From Pseudomonas donghuensis (GTDB taxonomy: Bacteria > Pseudomonadota > Gammaproteobacteria > Pseudomonadales > Pseudomonadaceae): a stretch of 33,829 nucleotides of DNA. The notes under the pieces are model-generated. The model saw only the letters and a list, made by a program, of their open reading frames with translations. It made no database searches and had not been told where the DNA came from. Positions 23,833-33,232 of the stretch are shown here, piece by piece. The translations under genes and the position numbers were made by a program. Position 1 is the stretch's first letter, and every line of letters begins with the position of its first letter. The DNA lies in assembly GCF_000259195.1 (NCBI RefSeq), contig NZ_JH650758.1:236968-270796 (forward strand), read 5' to 3'.

Positions 23833-23842
23833 TTGTATACAA
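23833..23842. promoter_or_regulatory. Palindromic operator candidate TTGTATACAA upstream of mcpH
   Basis: A perfect 10-bp palindrome lies 48 bp before the mcpH start. TTGTATACAA-type palindromes are commonly used by GntR/FCD-family regulators. Its position between the zapA stop and the mcpH ribosome site suggests control of the chemoreceptor gene. Regulator unknown. Confidence 0.4.
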
Positions 23843-23889
23843 TTGGCCTGTCTCTTGCACTACAGGGCTTATTTACCCAGGGGAAATAC

Positions 23890-25827
23890 ATGCAGTTCTG
23901 GCGGCGCAGTATCCAGTGGCAATTGATCGCAAGCATGGGCGCAGCGCTGTTGCTGAGCATTCTGATCGTGGTCGGCATCTACAGCGTGGCGGTCAATCGG
24001 CTGACCGAGCGCTACCTGGTCGACACCGCCTTGCCGGCGAGCATTGAGGCGATTCGTAACGACATCGAACGCATGCTTGGCCGACCGTTGACGGCGGCGG
24101 CCGACATTGCCAGCAACACGTTGCTGCGCGATTGGCTGGCGGCGGGGGAAGACAGCGCCCAGGCGCCGCAATTTATCGAGTACCTCGAAGCCCTGCGCAA
24201 ACAGAACCATGCCTTTACCGCGTTGTTTGCCGCTACAGCGAGCAACCACTATTACAACGAGAAAGGCCTGGACCGCACCCTCAGCCGCAGCAACCCGGCG
24301 GATAAGTGGTTTTTCGGCTTTATCGACAGTGGCAACCCGCGCCTGCTGAACATCGACACCGACGGCAGCACCGGCGAACTGGCGCTGTTCATCGACTATC
24401 GGGTGGAGAAAGCCGGCCAACTGGTGGGTATCGCCGGGCTTGGCCTGCGTATGACCGAACTCTCCGAATTGATCCACAACTTCAGCTTCGGCGAACGTGG
24501 GCGGGTGATGCTGGTGCGCGGCGACGGTTTGATCCAGGTGCATCCGCAGTCGGCGTTCAGCGGTAAGAAGCAGCTTGCCGAGCAGATCGGTGGCGAGGCT
24601 GCCAAGGTGGTCCTGAGCCGTGAACAGGGCCTGCACAGTAGCCGCTTCGAGCGCGATGGCGAGGGCTATCTGGCCCTCAGCCTACCGCTGCGTGACCTCA
24701 ACTGGACCCTGGTCGCCGAGGTGCCAGAAGCACAGATCTATGCCCAGGTGCGTGAGACCGTCTGGCTGACTAGCCTGATTGGTGCAGCGGTCGCGCTGGT
24801 ATCGCTGTTGCTGGTGGTGCTGCTGGCACGCGGCATCGTCCGTCCCATCCGCCGCGTGACCGGCGCCTTGATGGCCATCGGCAATGGCGGCGGCGACCTG
24901 ACCCAGCGCCTGGACGAAAACCGCGCTGACGAGCTGGGCGACCTGGCCCGTGGTTTCAACCGTTTTCTCGACAGCCAGCGTGACTTGATCGGCGAAGTGT
25001 TGAACACCAGCGAACGCTTGCGCGCGTCGGTGGCGCAAGTGACGCAAGTGGTGGACAACACCGCCGAACGCTCCGGCCGCCAGCAGGAAATGACCGAAAT
25101 GGTCGCCACTGCCGTGCATGAGATGGGCCTGACCGTTCAAGACATAGCGCAGAATGCTGGCAACGCCGCCGTGGCGTCGGAAACCGCGCGCAGCGAAGCG
25201 CTGCAGGCCCGCGAAGTGGTGCGCCGCTCAATTGCCCATATCGAGGGCATGTCCGACGAGATTGGCCAGGCGGCCAGTGCGGTGAGTGAACTGGCGACGG
25301 AAGTCGCCTCGATTGACGAAGTCTTGGCGGTGATCCGCAGCATCTCCGAGCAGACCAACCTGCTGGCGCTCAACGCGGCCATCGAGGCGGCGCGGGCGGG
25401 CGAGATGGGCCGCGGCTTTGCCGTGGTCGCTGACGAAGTACGGACCCTGGCGCGGCGTACCCAGGTATCCACCGATCAAGTGCAGCAGATGATCCTGCGC
25501 CTCAAGCATGGCGCGGGCAGTGCGGTCGCGTCGATGCAGGCCGGCCAGGCAGCGACCGGAACGGGGGTGGAGTCGAGCCAGCAGACCGGCGCTTCGCTGG
25601 GCACCATCACCGATCAGGTCGAGCACATCAGTGACATGAACCATCAGGTGGCGACGGCGACCGAAGAGCAGTCGGCGGTCACCGAGGAGATCAACCGCAC
25701 CGTGCAGGGGATATCCGACCTGGCGCGGGAGACGGCGGTGGATGTGCAGGGCTGTCGGCAGGAGTGTCAGGCACTACGCGGCTTGGCCGATGATCTGGCG
25801 CGGCAGATGGGTGGGTTCAGGCTTTAA
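23890..25827 (+). CDS. mcpH: Chemoreceptor with dCACHE sensor, McpH-like
   Basis: A 645-aa chemoreceptor. Transmembrane helix 1 is about residues 11-31, a ~250-residue periplasmic dCACHE-type sensor spans 35-285 ([20 protein letters not shown] and [16 protein letters not shown] segments), helix 2 is about 290-313, then HAMP and the signalling domain with tip [22 protein letters not shown]2440 McpH (PP_0320, next to ltaE-glyA) senses metabolisable purines; the identical setting supports that assignment, but ligand residues were not compared. The start ATG follows AGGGGAAATAC; upstream in-frame codons overlap the zapA-distal gap. Confidence 0.85.
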   Translation: MQFWRRSIQWQLIASMGAALLLSILIVVGIYSVAVNRLTERYLVDTALPASIEAIRNDIERMLGRPLTAAADIASNTLLRDWLAAGEDSAQAPQFIEYLEALRKQNHAFTALFAATASNHYYNEKGLDRTLSRSNPADKWFFGFIDSGNPRLLNIDTDGSTGELALFIDYRVEKAGQLVGIAGLGLRMTELSELIHNFSFGERGRVMLVRGDGLIQVHPQSAFSGKKQLAEQIGGEAAKVVLSREQGLHSSRFERDGEGYLALSLPLRDLNWTLVAEVPEAQIYAQVRETVWLTSLIGAAVALVSLLLVVLLARGIVRPIRRVTGALMAIGNGGGDLTQRLDENRADELGDLARGFNRFLDSQRDLIGEVLNTSERLRASVAQVTQVVDNTAERSGRQQEMTEMVATAVHEMGLTVQDIAQNAGNAAVASETARSEALQAREVVRRSIAHIEGMSDEIGQAASAVSELATEVASIDEVLAVIRSISEQTNLLALNAAIEAARAGEMGRGFAVVADEVRTLARRTQVSTDQVQQMILRLKHGAGSAVASMQAGQAATGTGVESSQQTGASLGTITDQVEHISDMNHQVATATEEQSAVTEEINRTVQGISDLARETAVDVQGCRQECQALRGLADDLARQMGGFRL

Positions 25828-25841
25828 ATCGGGGGTGAGTT

Positions 25842-25912
25842 CATCGCTGGCAAGCCAGCTCCCACAAGTAAGGTGCATGCCGTACCTGTGGGAGCCGGCT
25901 TGCCGGCGATGG
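25842..25912. repeat. REP pair between mcpH and ltaE
   Basis: CATCGCTGGCAAGCCAGC (from 25842) and GCCGGCTTGCCGGCGATG (to 25911) face each other with CTCCCACA/CTGTGGGAG inside. It sits in the 90-bp convergent gap and probably terminates both genes. Confidence 0.88.
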
Positions 25913-25917
25913 CGTCG

Positions 25918-26958
25918 TCAGGCGCCCATTACCGCACGAATATCCGCCGCCAGCTCACGTACCCGCGCTTCTTCGGTGTCCCACGAGCACATGAACCGCG
26001 CGCCACCGCTACCGATAAAGGTGTAGAAACGCCAGCCCTTGTTGCGCAAGGCTTCCAGCGCCGGTTCCGACATCTGCAGGAACACGCCGTTGGCCTCCAC
26101 CGGGAACATCAGCTCAACCCCTGGCACATCGCGCACCAGCTCGCAGAGCAATTGCGCGCAGCGGTTGGCATGCACGCCATGGCGCAGCCAGGCGCCGTCT
26201 TCCAGCAGGCCGACCCAGGGCGCCGAGAGGAAGCGCATCTTCGATGCCAGTTGCCCAGCCTGCTTGCAGCGGTAGTCGAAGTCTTCGGCCAGCTGGCGGT
26301 TGAAGAACAGGATCGCCTCGCCCACCGCCATGCCGTTCTTGGTGCCGCCAAAGCACAGCACATCGACCCCGGATTTCCAGGTCAGCTCAGCCGGCGTGCA
26401 GCCAAGGAATGCGCAGGCGTTGCTGAAGCGCGCGCCGTCCATGTGCAGGTTCAGGCCCAGTTCCTTGCAGGTGGCGCTGATCGCCTTGAGTTCGTGCGGG
26501 CGATAGACGCTACCGACCTCGGTGGCCTGGGTGATGGTCACCACGCGCGGTTTGGGGTAGTGGATGTCCTGGCGCTTGAGCGCCACTTCGCGGATCGAGT
26601 CGGGGGTCAGCTTGCCGGCTTCGCTGCGTGCGGTAAGCAGCTTGGAGCCGTTGGAGAAGAACTCCGGCGCACCGCATTCGTCGGTCTCGACGTGGGCGGT
26701 CTCCGAGCAGATCACGCTGTGATAGCTCTGGCAAAGCGACGACAGCGCCAGCGAGTTGGCCGCGGTGCCGTTGAAGGCGAAGAACACTTCGCAGTCGGTT
26801 TCGAACAGTTTGCGGAAATACTCCGAGGCGCGTGCCGTCCATTGGTCGTCGCCGTAGGCGCGCTCATGGCCCTGGTTGGCTTTTTCCATGGCGGCCCAGG
26901 CTTCCGGGCAGATACCTGAGTAGTTGTCGCTGGCGAATTGCTGGCTTTGATCTGTCAT
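25918..26958 (-). CDS. ltaE: Low-specificity L-threonine aldolase
   Basis: A 346-aa PLP enzyme of the threonine aldolase family (fold type I). It splits L-threonine or allo-threonine to glycine and acetaldehyde. The PLP lysine is K207 in FGGTKNGMA. Other conserved parts are SETAHVETDECGAPEF and LHMDGARFSNA. Length matches the characterised P. putida enzyme (346 aa, from memory). GAAAGTGTC precedes the ATG. It is divergent from glyA, with which it shares the glycine pool. Confidence 0.92.
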   Translation of the reverse strand: MTDQSQQFASDNYSGICPEAWAAMEKANQGHERAYGDDQWTARASEYFRKLFETDCEVFFAFNGTAANSLALSSLCQSYHSVICSETAHVETDECGAPEFFSNGSKLLTARSEAGKLTPDSIREVALKRQDIHYPKPRVVTITQATEVGSVYRPHELKAISATCKELGLNLHMDGARFSNACAFLGCTPAELTWKSGVDVLCFGGTKNGMAVGEAILFFNRQLAEDFDYRCKQAGQLASKMRFLSAPWVGLLEDGAWLRHGVHANRCAQLLCELVRDVPGVELMFPVEANGVFLQMSEPALEALRNKGWRFYTFIGSGGARFMCSWDTEEARVRELAADIRAVMGA

Positions 26959-27017
26959 GACACTTTCCTGTGAACGACGCAGGTGAGCACTCTAAACCAA
27001 GTTCCGGGTGGCCGCCT

Positions 27018-27072
27018 ATCGCTGGCAAGCCAGCTCCCACAGTGACCGTGTGGGAGCTGGCTTGCCAGCGAT
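27018..27072. repeat. REP pair in the ltaE/glyA divergent region
   Basis: ATCGCTGGCAAGCCAGC (27018-27034) and its inverted copy ending at 27072 face each other around a short loop with CTCCCACA/TGTGGGAG. Unusually for a REP pair, it lies between two divergent starts rather than at 3' ends. Confidence 0.88.
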
Positions 27073-27075
27073 GCA

Positions 27076-27097
27076 GGCGACATCGGCCCCCATGTCG
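27076..27097. promoter_or_regulatory. GGCGACAT...ATGTCG inverted element upstream of glyA-sox
   Basis: GGCGACAT (27076-27083) is followed by ATGTCG (27092-27097), an inverted repeat of CGACAT. The same octamer is found in the dgc and gbc promoter regions. It lies about 116-137 bp before the glyA start. It is a candidate GbdR-type site, inferred. Confidence 0.4.
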
Positions 27098-27212
27098 TAA
27101 ACGCACCTTTGCGTGGCGTCCGTAGGCATCTGGGCTGTCTGCGTCGGTCATACCATCGCTGAAAAGGGCAATTGCCCGACAAGAACCGATGCCGCTGCCG
27201 GGAGAAACTGCG

Positions 27213-28466
27213 ATGTTCAGCAAGCAAGACCAGATCCAGGGTTACGACGATGCACTGCTGGCGGCGATCAATGCCGAAGAGCAACGCCAGGAAGATCACA
27301 TCGAGTTGATCGCCTCGGAAAACTACACCAGCAAGCGTGTCATGCAGGCCCAGGGCAGCGGCCTGACCAATAAATACGCCGAAGGCTACCCGGGCAAGCG
27401 CTATTACGGCGGTTGCGAGCATGTGGATAAAGTCGAGCAACTGGCCATCGACCGCGCCAAGCAGTTGTTCGGCGCCGATTACGCCAACGTCCAGCCGCAT
27501 TCCGGCTCCTCGGCCAACAGCGCCGTGTACCTGGCCCTGCTGCAGGCTGGCGACACCATTCTGGGCATGAGCCTGGCCCACGGCGGCCATCTGACCCACG
27601 GTGCCAAGGTGTCGTCCTCGGGCAAGCTGTACAACGCCGTGCAGTATGGCATCGACACCAGCACCGGGCTGATCGACTACGACGAAGTCGAGCGCCTGGC
27701 GGTGGAGCACAAGCCGAAGATGATCGTCGCCGGGTTCTCGGCCTACTCGAAAACCCTCGATTTCCCACGCTTTCGTCAGATTGCCGACAAAGTCGGTGCC
27801 TACCTGTTCGTCGACATGGCTCACGTTGCCGGTCTGGTGGCCGCTGGCCTGTACCCCAACCCGCTGCCGTACGCTGACGTGGTCACCACCACCACCCACA
27901 AGACCCTGCGCGGCCCGCGCGGCGGCCTGATCCTGGCACGCAGCAACGAAGAGATCGAGAAAAAACTCAACGCCGCGGTATTCCCCGGCGCCCAGGGCGG
28001 CCCGCTGATGCACGTGATCGCTGCCAAGGCGGTGTGCTTCAAGGAAGCGCTGGAGCCTGGCTTCAAGACCTATCAGCAGCAAGTGATCGACAACGCCCAG
28101 GCCATGGCCGAGGTGTTCGTCAAGCGTGGCTATGACGTGGTCTCCGGCGGTACCGACAACCACCTGTTCCTGGTCAGCCTGATTCGCCAGGGCCTGACCG
28201 GTAAAGATGCCGACGCCGCCCTGGGCCGCGCCCACATCACCGTCAACAAGAACGCCGTGCCCAACGACCCACAGTCGCCGTTCGTCACCTCCGGCCTGCG
28301 GATCGGCACCCCGGCGGTCACCAGCCGCGGCTTCAAGGTCAGCCAGTGCGTGGAACTGGCCGGTTGGATCTGCGACATCCTCGATAACCTCGGTGATGCC
28401 GATGTCGAGGCCGATGTTGCGAAGAACGTGTCGGCACTCTGTGCAGATTTTCCGGTTTACCGCTGA
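27213..28466 (+). CDS. glyA: Serine hydroxymethyltransferase
   Basis: A 417-aa PLP enzyme interconverting glycine plus 5,10-methylene-THF and serine. The N-terminal [16 protein letters not shown] and the PLP lysine K230 in [14 protein letters not shown] are diagnostic. It uses the glycine and methylene-THF produced by sarcosine oxidase. I chose ATG 27213 ([10 protein letters not shown]) with GGGAG 9 nt upstream; an ATG 8 codons earlier lacks support. soxB starts 20 bp downstream in the same operon. Pseudomonads usually carry more than one glyA; this is the sox-linked copy. Confidence 0.95.
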   Translation: MFSKQDQIQGYDDALLAAINAEEQRQEDHIELIASENYTSKRVMQAQGSGLTNKYAEGYPGKRYYGGCEHVDKVEQLAIDRAKQLFGADYANVQPHSGSSANSAVYLALLQAGDTILGMSLAHGGHLTHGAKVSSSGKLYNAVQYGIDTSTGLIDYDEVERLAVEHKPKMIVAGFSAYSKTLDFPRFRQIADKVGAYLFVDMAHVAGLVAAGLYPNPLPYADVVTTTTHKTLRGPRGGLILARSNEEIEKKLNAAVFPGAQGGPLMHVIAAKAVCFKEALEPGFKTYQQQVIDNAQAMAEVFVKRGYDVVSGGTDNHLFLVSLIRQGLTGKDADAALGRAHITVNKNAVPNDPQSPFVTSGLRIGTPAVTSRGFKVSQCVELAGWICDILDNLGDADVEADVAKNVSALCADFPVYR

Positions 28467-28486
28467 GTGGTCCAGGAGTAAAGACT

Positions 28487-29737
28487 ATGCAACGTTACTC
28501 AGGCTTCGGCCTCTTCAAGCACTCGCTCAGCCACCATGAAAACTGGCAGCGCATGTGGCGCACGCCCACCCCGAAAAAAGTCTACGACGTGGTCATCGTC
28601 GGTGGTGGCGGGCACGGCCTGGCCACCGCCTACTACCTGGCCAAGGAACATGGCATCACCAACGTGGCAGTGGTCGAGAAGGGCTGGCTGGGTGGCGGCA
28701 ACACCGCGCGCAACACCACCATCGTCCGCTCCAACTACCTGTGGGACGAGTCGGCGCACCTGTATGAGCATGCGATGAAGCTCTGGGAAGGGCTGTCGCA
28801 GGACATCAACTACAACGTGATGTTCTCCCAGCGCGGTGTCTACAACCTGTGCCACACCTTGCAAGACATGCGTGATTCCGAGCGCCGGGTCAGTGCCAAC
28901 CGTCTCAACGGTGTCGATGGCGAGCTGCTCAACGCCCGGCAGGTGGCCGAAGAGATCCCTTACCTGGACTGCTCGAAGAACACCCGCTACCCGATCATCG
29001 GTGCCACCGTGCAACGGCGTGGCGGCGTTGCCCGTCACGACGCCGTGGCCTGGGGCTTTGCCCGCGCCGCCGACGCCCTGGGCGTGGACCTGATCCAGCA
29101 AACCGAAGTGATCGGCTTTCGCAAGGAAAACGGCGTGGTCATCGGGGTCGAGACCAACAAGGGCTTTATCGGCGCCAAGCGTGTTGGCGTGGTCACGGCC
29201 GGTAACTCCGGACACATGGCCAAGCTCGCCGGCTTCCGCTTGCCGATCGAGTCGCATCCGCTGCAGGCACTGGTGTCCGAGCCGCTCAAGCCAATCATCG
29301 ACAGCGTGATCATGTCCAACGCCGTGCATGGTTACATCAGCCAGTCGGACAAGGGCGACCTGGTCATCGGCGCCGGTATCGACGGCTGGGTCGGCTATGG
29401 CCAGCGCGGTTCGTACCCGGTGATCGAGCACACCCTGCAGGCCATCGTCGAAATGTTCCCGATCCTCTCGCGGGTACGCATGAACCGCCAGTGGGGCGGC
29501 ATCGTCGACACCACGCCGGACGCCTGCCCGATCATCTCCAAGACCCCGGTGAAGAACATGTTCTTCAACTGCGGCTGGGGCACCGGCGGCTTCAAGGCCA
29601 CCCCGGGCTCGGGCAACGTGTTTGCCGCAAGCCTGGCCAAGGGCGAAATGCACCCGCTGGCCAAACCCTTTTCCATTGACCGTTTCCACAACGGTGCACT
29701 GATCGACGAACACGGCGCCGCCGCTGTCGCCCACTAA
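28487..29737 (+). CDS. soxB: Sarcosine oxidase beta subunit SoxB
   Basis: A 416-aa subunit of heterotetrameric sarcosine oxidase. The FAD-binding Rossmann motif is [19 protein letters not shown] (about residue 35). The FMN-attachment region [12 protein letters not shown] places the covalent-FMN histidine at H184, which agrees with the known position after an 11-residue offset. It oxidises sarcosine to glycine with O2. The start ATG follows GGAGTAAAGACT. soxD follows after 14 bp. Confidence 0.95.
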   Translation: MQRYSGFGLFKHSLSHHENWQRMWRTPTPKKVYDVVIVGGGGHGLATAYYLAKEHGITNVAVVEKGWLGGGNTARNTTIVRSNYLWDESAHLYEHAMKLWEGLSQDINYNVMFSQRGVYNLCHTLQDMRDSERRVSANRLNGVDGELLNARQVAEEIPYLDCSKNTRYPIIGATVQRRGGVARHDAVAWGFARAADALGVDLIQQTEVIGFRKENGVVIGVETNKGFIGAKRVGVVTAGNSGHMAKLAGFRLPIESHPLQALVSEPLKPIIDSVIMSNAVHGYISQSDKGDLVIGAGIDGWVGYGQRGSYPVIEHTLQAIVEMFPILSRVRMNRQWGGIVDTTPDACPIISKTPVKNMFFNCGWGTGGFKATPGSGNVFAASLAKGEMHPLAKPFSIDRFHNGALIDEHGAAAVAH

Positions 29738-29751
29738 CAGGAGAAATCCCC

Positions 29752-30081
29752 ATGTTGCATATCTTCTGTCCCCACTGCGGCGAGCTGCGCTCCGAAGAGG
29801 AGTTCCATGCCGCAGGCCAGGCGCACATTCCCCGGCCGCTGGACCCCAACGCCTGCTCCGACGAGGAGTGGGGCGACTACATGTTCTTCCGCGACAACCC
29901 CCGCGGCCTGCACCACGAGCTGTGGATTCACGCCGCCGGTTGCCGCCAGTACTTCAATGCCACGCGTGACACGCTGACCTACGAAATTCTGGAAACCTAT
30001 CCGATCGGCGCCACGCCGCAGGTCACCGGCAAAAGCACCAGCCCGCAGTTGGCAGTCAGTGGTCAGGGAGAAAAGGTATGA
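29752..30081 (+). CDS. soxD: Sarcosine oxidase delta subunit SoxD
   Basis: A 109-aa zinc-binding subunit. Expected ligands are C6 and C9 (FCPHCGE) and the histidine/cysteine pair in WIHAAGCRQYF (about H60 and C64). It stabilises the SoxABDG complex. GGAGAAATCCCC precedes the ATG. Its stop overlaps the soxA start (ATGA). Confidence 0.94.
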   Translation: MLHIFCPHCGELRSEEEFHAAGQAHIPRPLDPNACSDEEWGDYMFFRDNPRGLHHELWIHAAGCRQYFNATRDTLTYEILETYPIGATPQVTGKSTSPQLAVSGQGEKV

Positions 30082-33000
30082 GCCAGGTCTATCGCCTGTC
30101 CAATGGTGGTCGCATCGACCGCAGCAAGGTTTTGAACTTCACCTTCAACGGCCAGACCTACCAGGGTTTTGCCGGTGACACCCTGGCCGCGGCACTGCTG
30201 GCCAACGGCGTCGACATCGTCGGGCGCAGCTTCAAGTACTCGCGCCCCCGCGGGATCATCGCCGCAGGCTCCGAAGAGCCCAACGCCATCCTGCAGATCG
30301 GCGCCACCGAAGCCACCCAGGTGCCCAACGTGCGCGCCACCCAGCAGGCGCTGTACGCCGGCCTGGTCGCCACCAGCACCAACGGCTGGCCGAATGTGAA
30401 CAACGACGTCATGGGCATTCTCGGCAAGGTCGGCGGCAAGCTGATGCCGCCGGGCTTCTACTACAAGACGTTCATGTACCCGCAGTCGTTCTGGATGACC
30501 TACGAGAAGTACATCCGCAAAGCCGCAGGCCTTGGCCGGGCGCCGCTGGAAAACGACCCGGACAGCTACGACTACATGAACCACCACTGCGACGTACTGG
30601 TGGTGGGCGCAGGCCCTGCCGGCCTGGCCGCAGCATTGGCCGCTGGCCGCAGCGGCGCGCGGGTGATCCTCGCCGATGAACAGGAAGAGTTCGGCGGCAG
30701 CCTGCTCGACAGCCGTGAAACCCTCGATGGCAAACCGGCCGCCGACTGGGTCGCGGCAGTCGTGGCCGAGCTCAAGGAATTGCCGGAAGTCACCCTGTTG
30801 CCACGGGCGACGGTCAACGGCTACCACGACCACAACTTCCTCACCATTCACGAGCGTCTGACTGACCACCTCGGTGATCACGCGCCGATCGGCCAGGTGC
30901 GTCAGCGCATGCACCGGGTACGCGCCAAGCGTGTGGTGCTGGCGACCGGCGCCCATGAGCGGCCGCTGGTGTATGGCAACAACGATGTGCCGGGCAACAT
31001 GCTTGCCGGTGCGGTATCGACCTACGTGCGCCGTTACGGCGTGGCGCCGGGGCGCAAGCTGGTGCTGTCGACCAACAACGACCATGCCTATCGCGTGGCC
31101 CTGGACTGGCACGACGCCGGCCTGAAAGTGGTCGCCGTCGCCGATGCCCGCCACAACCCACGTGGTTCACTGGTAGAGGAGGCGCGGGCCAAAGGCATCC
31201 GCATCCTGACCTCCAGCGCGGTGATCGAGTCCCGTGGCAGCAAGCACGTCACCGCTGCCCGTGTGGCCGCCATCGACGTCAAAACCCATAAAGTCACCAG
31301 CCCCGGCGAGTGGCTGGACTGCGACCTGGTGGCGACCTCCGGCGGCTACAGCCCGGTGGTGCACCTGGCTTCGCACCTGGGCGGCAAGCCGATCTGGCGT
31401 GAAGACATCCTCGGTTTCGTGCCGGGTGAAGCGCCGCAGAAACGTGTGTGCGTGGGCGGCATCAACGGTGTGTTCGCCCTCGCCGACACCCTCGCCGATG
31501 GTTTTGAAGGCGGCGTGCGCGCCGCCACCGAAGCCGGCTTCAAGGCCGCGCTGGGGGTGATCCCGAAAGTCCTGGCGCGTCAGGAAGAGCCCACGGTGGC
31601 GCTGTTCCAAGTGCCCCACGACAAGAACACCGCACGGGCGCCGAAGCAGTTCGTCGACCAGCAGAACGACGTCACCGCCGCGGCCATCGAACTGGCCACC
31701 CGCGAAGGCTTCGAGTCGGTCGAGCACGTCAAGCGCTACACCGCCCTGGGCTTTGGTACCGACCAGGGCAAGCTCGGCAACATCAACGGCCTGGCGATTG
31801 CCGCCCGCTCCATGGGCATCACCATCCCGGAAATGGGCACCACCATGTTCCGCCCCAACTACACGCCGATCACCTTCGGTGCGGTGGCGGGCCGGCACTG
31901 TGGCCACCTGTTCGAGCCCGTGCGCTTTACCGCCCTGCATGCCTGGCATGTGAAGAACGGCGCCGAGTTCGAAGACGTTGGCCAGTGGAAGCGCCCGTGG
32001 TACTTCCCGCGCAACGGCGAAGACATTCATGCCGCCGTGGCCCGTGAATGCAAGGCGGTGCGTGACAGCGTCGGCCTGCTCGATGCCTCGACCCTGGGCA
32101 AGATCGACATCCAGGGTCCGGACGCGCGTGAATTCCTCAACCGCATCTACACCAACGCCTGGACCAAGCTCGACGTCGGCAAGGCCCGCTACGGCCTGAT
32201 GTGCAAGGAAGACGGCATGGTCTTTGACGACGGCGTCACCGCCTGCGTCGGCGATAACCACTTCATCATGACCACTACCACCGGTGGCGCGGCGCGGGTG
32301 TTGCAGTGGCTGGAGATCTACCAGCAGACCGAATGGCCAGACTTGAAGGTGTACTTCACCTCGGTCACCGACCACTGGGCGACCCTGACCCTGTCGGGCC
32401 CCAACAGCCGCAAGCTGCTCAGCGAAGTGACCGATATCGACCTGGACAAGGACGCCTTCCCGTTCATGACCTGGAAGGAAGGCCTGGTCGGCGGTGTGCC
32501 GGCGCGGGTGTTCCGCATTTCGTTCACTGGCGAGCTGTCGTACGAAGTCAACGTCCAGGCCAACTACGCCATGGGCGTGCTGGAGAAGATCGTCGCTGCC
32601 GGCAAGCAATACAACTTGACTCCGTACGGCACCGAAACCATGCACGTACTGCGGGCCGAGAAGGGCTTCATCATCGTCGGCCAGGACACTGACGGCTCGA
32701 TGACCCCGGACGACCTCAACATGGGCTGGTGTGTCGGCCGTACCAAACCGTTCTCGTGGATCGGCTGGCGCGGGATGAACCGCGAAGATTGCGTGCGCGA
32801 GAACCGCAAGCAACTGGTCGGGCTCAAGCCGGTCGACCCGAACACATGGCTGCCCGAAGGCGCGCAACTGGTGTTTGACCCGAAACAACCGATCCCGATG
32901 GACATGGTCGGTCACGTTACTTCCAGCTACGCCAGCAACTCCCTGGGGTATTCGTTCGCCATGGGCGTGGTCAAGGGCGGGCTCAAGCGCATCGGCGAGC

Positions 33001-33095
33001 GGGTCTACTCGCCCCAGGCCGATGGCAGCGTGATCGAGGCGGAGATCTGTTCTTCGGTGTTCTTCGATCCGAAGGGCGAGCGGCAGAACATCTAA
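30078..33095 (+). CDS. soxA: Sarcosine oxidase alpha subunit SoxA
   Basis: A 1005-aa subunit. An N-terminal ferredoxin-like domain (FNGQTYQGFAGDTLAAALLA, about residues 17-90) is followed by an NAD-binding region (VVGAGPAGLAAALAAG near 175) and a C-terminal aminomethyltransferase-like THF domain (about 600-990). The THF domain captures the methyl-derived carbon as 5,10-methylene-THF. Full length for the family. It overlaps soxD by 4 bp, and soxG follows after a REP pair. Confidence 0.95.
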   Translation: MSQVYRLSNGGRIDRSKVLNFTFNGQTYQGFAGDTLAAALLANGVDIVGRSFKYSRPRGIIAAGSEEPNAILQIGATEATQVPNVRATQQALYAGLVATSTNGWPNVNNDVMGILGKVGGKLMPPGFYYKTFMYPQSFWMTYEKYIRKAAGLGRAPLENDPDSYDYMNHHCDVLVVGAGPAGLAAALAAGRSGARVILADEQEEFGGSLLDSRETLDGKPAADWVAAVVAELKELPEVTLLPRATVNGYHDHNFLTIHERLTDHLGDHAPIGQVRQRMHRVRAKRVVLATGAHERPLVYGNNDVPGNMLAGAVSTYVRRYGVAPGRKLVLSTNNDHAYRVALDWHDAGLKVVAVADARHNPRGSLVEEARAKGIRILTSSAVIESRGSKHVTAARVAAIDVKTHKVTSPGEWLDCDLVATSGGYSPVVHLASHLGGKPIWREDILGFVPGEAPQKRVCVGGINGVFALADTLADGFEGGVRAATEAGFKAALGVIPKVLARQEEPTVALFQVPHDKNTARAPKQFVDQQNDVTAAAIELATREGFESVEHVKRYTALGFGTDQGKLGNINGLAIAARSMGITIPEMGTTMFRPNYTPITFGAVAGRHCGHLFEPVRFTALHAWHVKNGAEFEDVGQWKRPWYFPRNGEDIHAAVARECKAVRDSVGLLDASTLGKIDIQGPDAREFLNRIYTNAWTKLDVGKARYGLMCKEDGMVFDDGVTACVGDNHFIMTTTTGGAARVLQWLEIYQQTEWPDLKVYFTSVTDHWATLTLSGPNSRKLLSEVTDIDLDKDAFPFMTWKEGLVGGVPARVFRISFTGELSYEVNVQANYAMGVLEKIVAAGKQYNLTPYGTETMHVLRAEKGFIIVGQDTDGSMTPDDLNMGWCVGRTKPFSWIGWRGMNREDCVRENRKQLVGLKPVDPNTWLPEGAQLVFDPKQPIPMDMVGHVTSSYASNSLGYSFAMGVVKGGLKRIGERVYSPQADGSVIEAEICSSVFFDPKGERQNI

Positions 33096-33114
33096 CGCAA
33101 GGTTGATGCAGTAC

Positions 33115-33190
33115 CTGTGGGAGCGGGCTTGCCCGCGATGCAAGGCGAAGCCTTGCGGGGCTCCCATCGCTGGCAAGCCAGCTCCCACAG
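33115..33190. repeat. Outward-oriented REP pair between soxA and soxG
   Basis: CTGTGGGAGCGGGCTTGCCC (from 33115) and GGCAAGCCAGCTCCCACAG (to 33190) are arranged with their CTGTGGGAG ends outside, the opposite order to the other five pairs. The two arms are of different subtypes (CGCG and ATCGCTGG). It lies inside the sox operon and may reduce or separate soxG expression. Confidence 0.85.
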
Positions 33191-33232
33191 GGATCGCGTT
33201 ACCAGGTCCACAGAATTCAAGGCAGGTGTGTA

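Noticed and set aside
23743..23889. 6S RNA gene (ssrS) after zapA
   Set aside because: The gap is only 147 bp and shows no long rod-like pairing of 6S type; it holds the mcpH leader and a palindrome.
27422..27430. Perfect DnaA box inside glyA
   Set aside because: A single isolated box in coding sequence; no second site close by, so likely chance.
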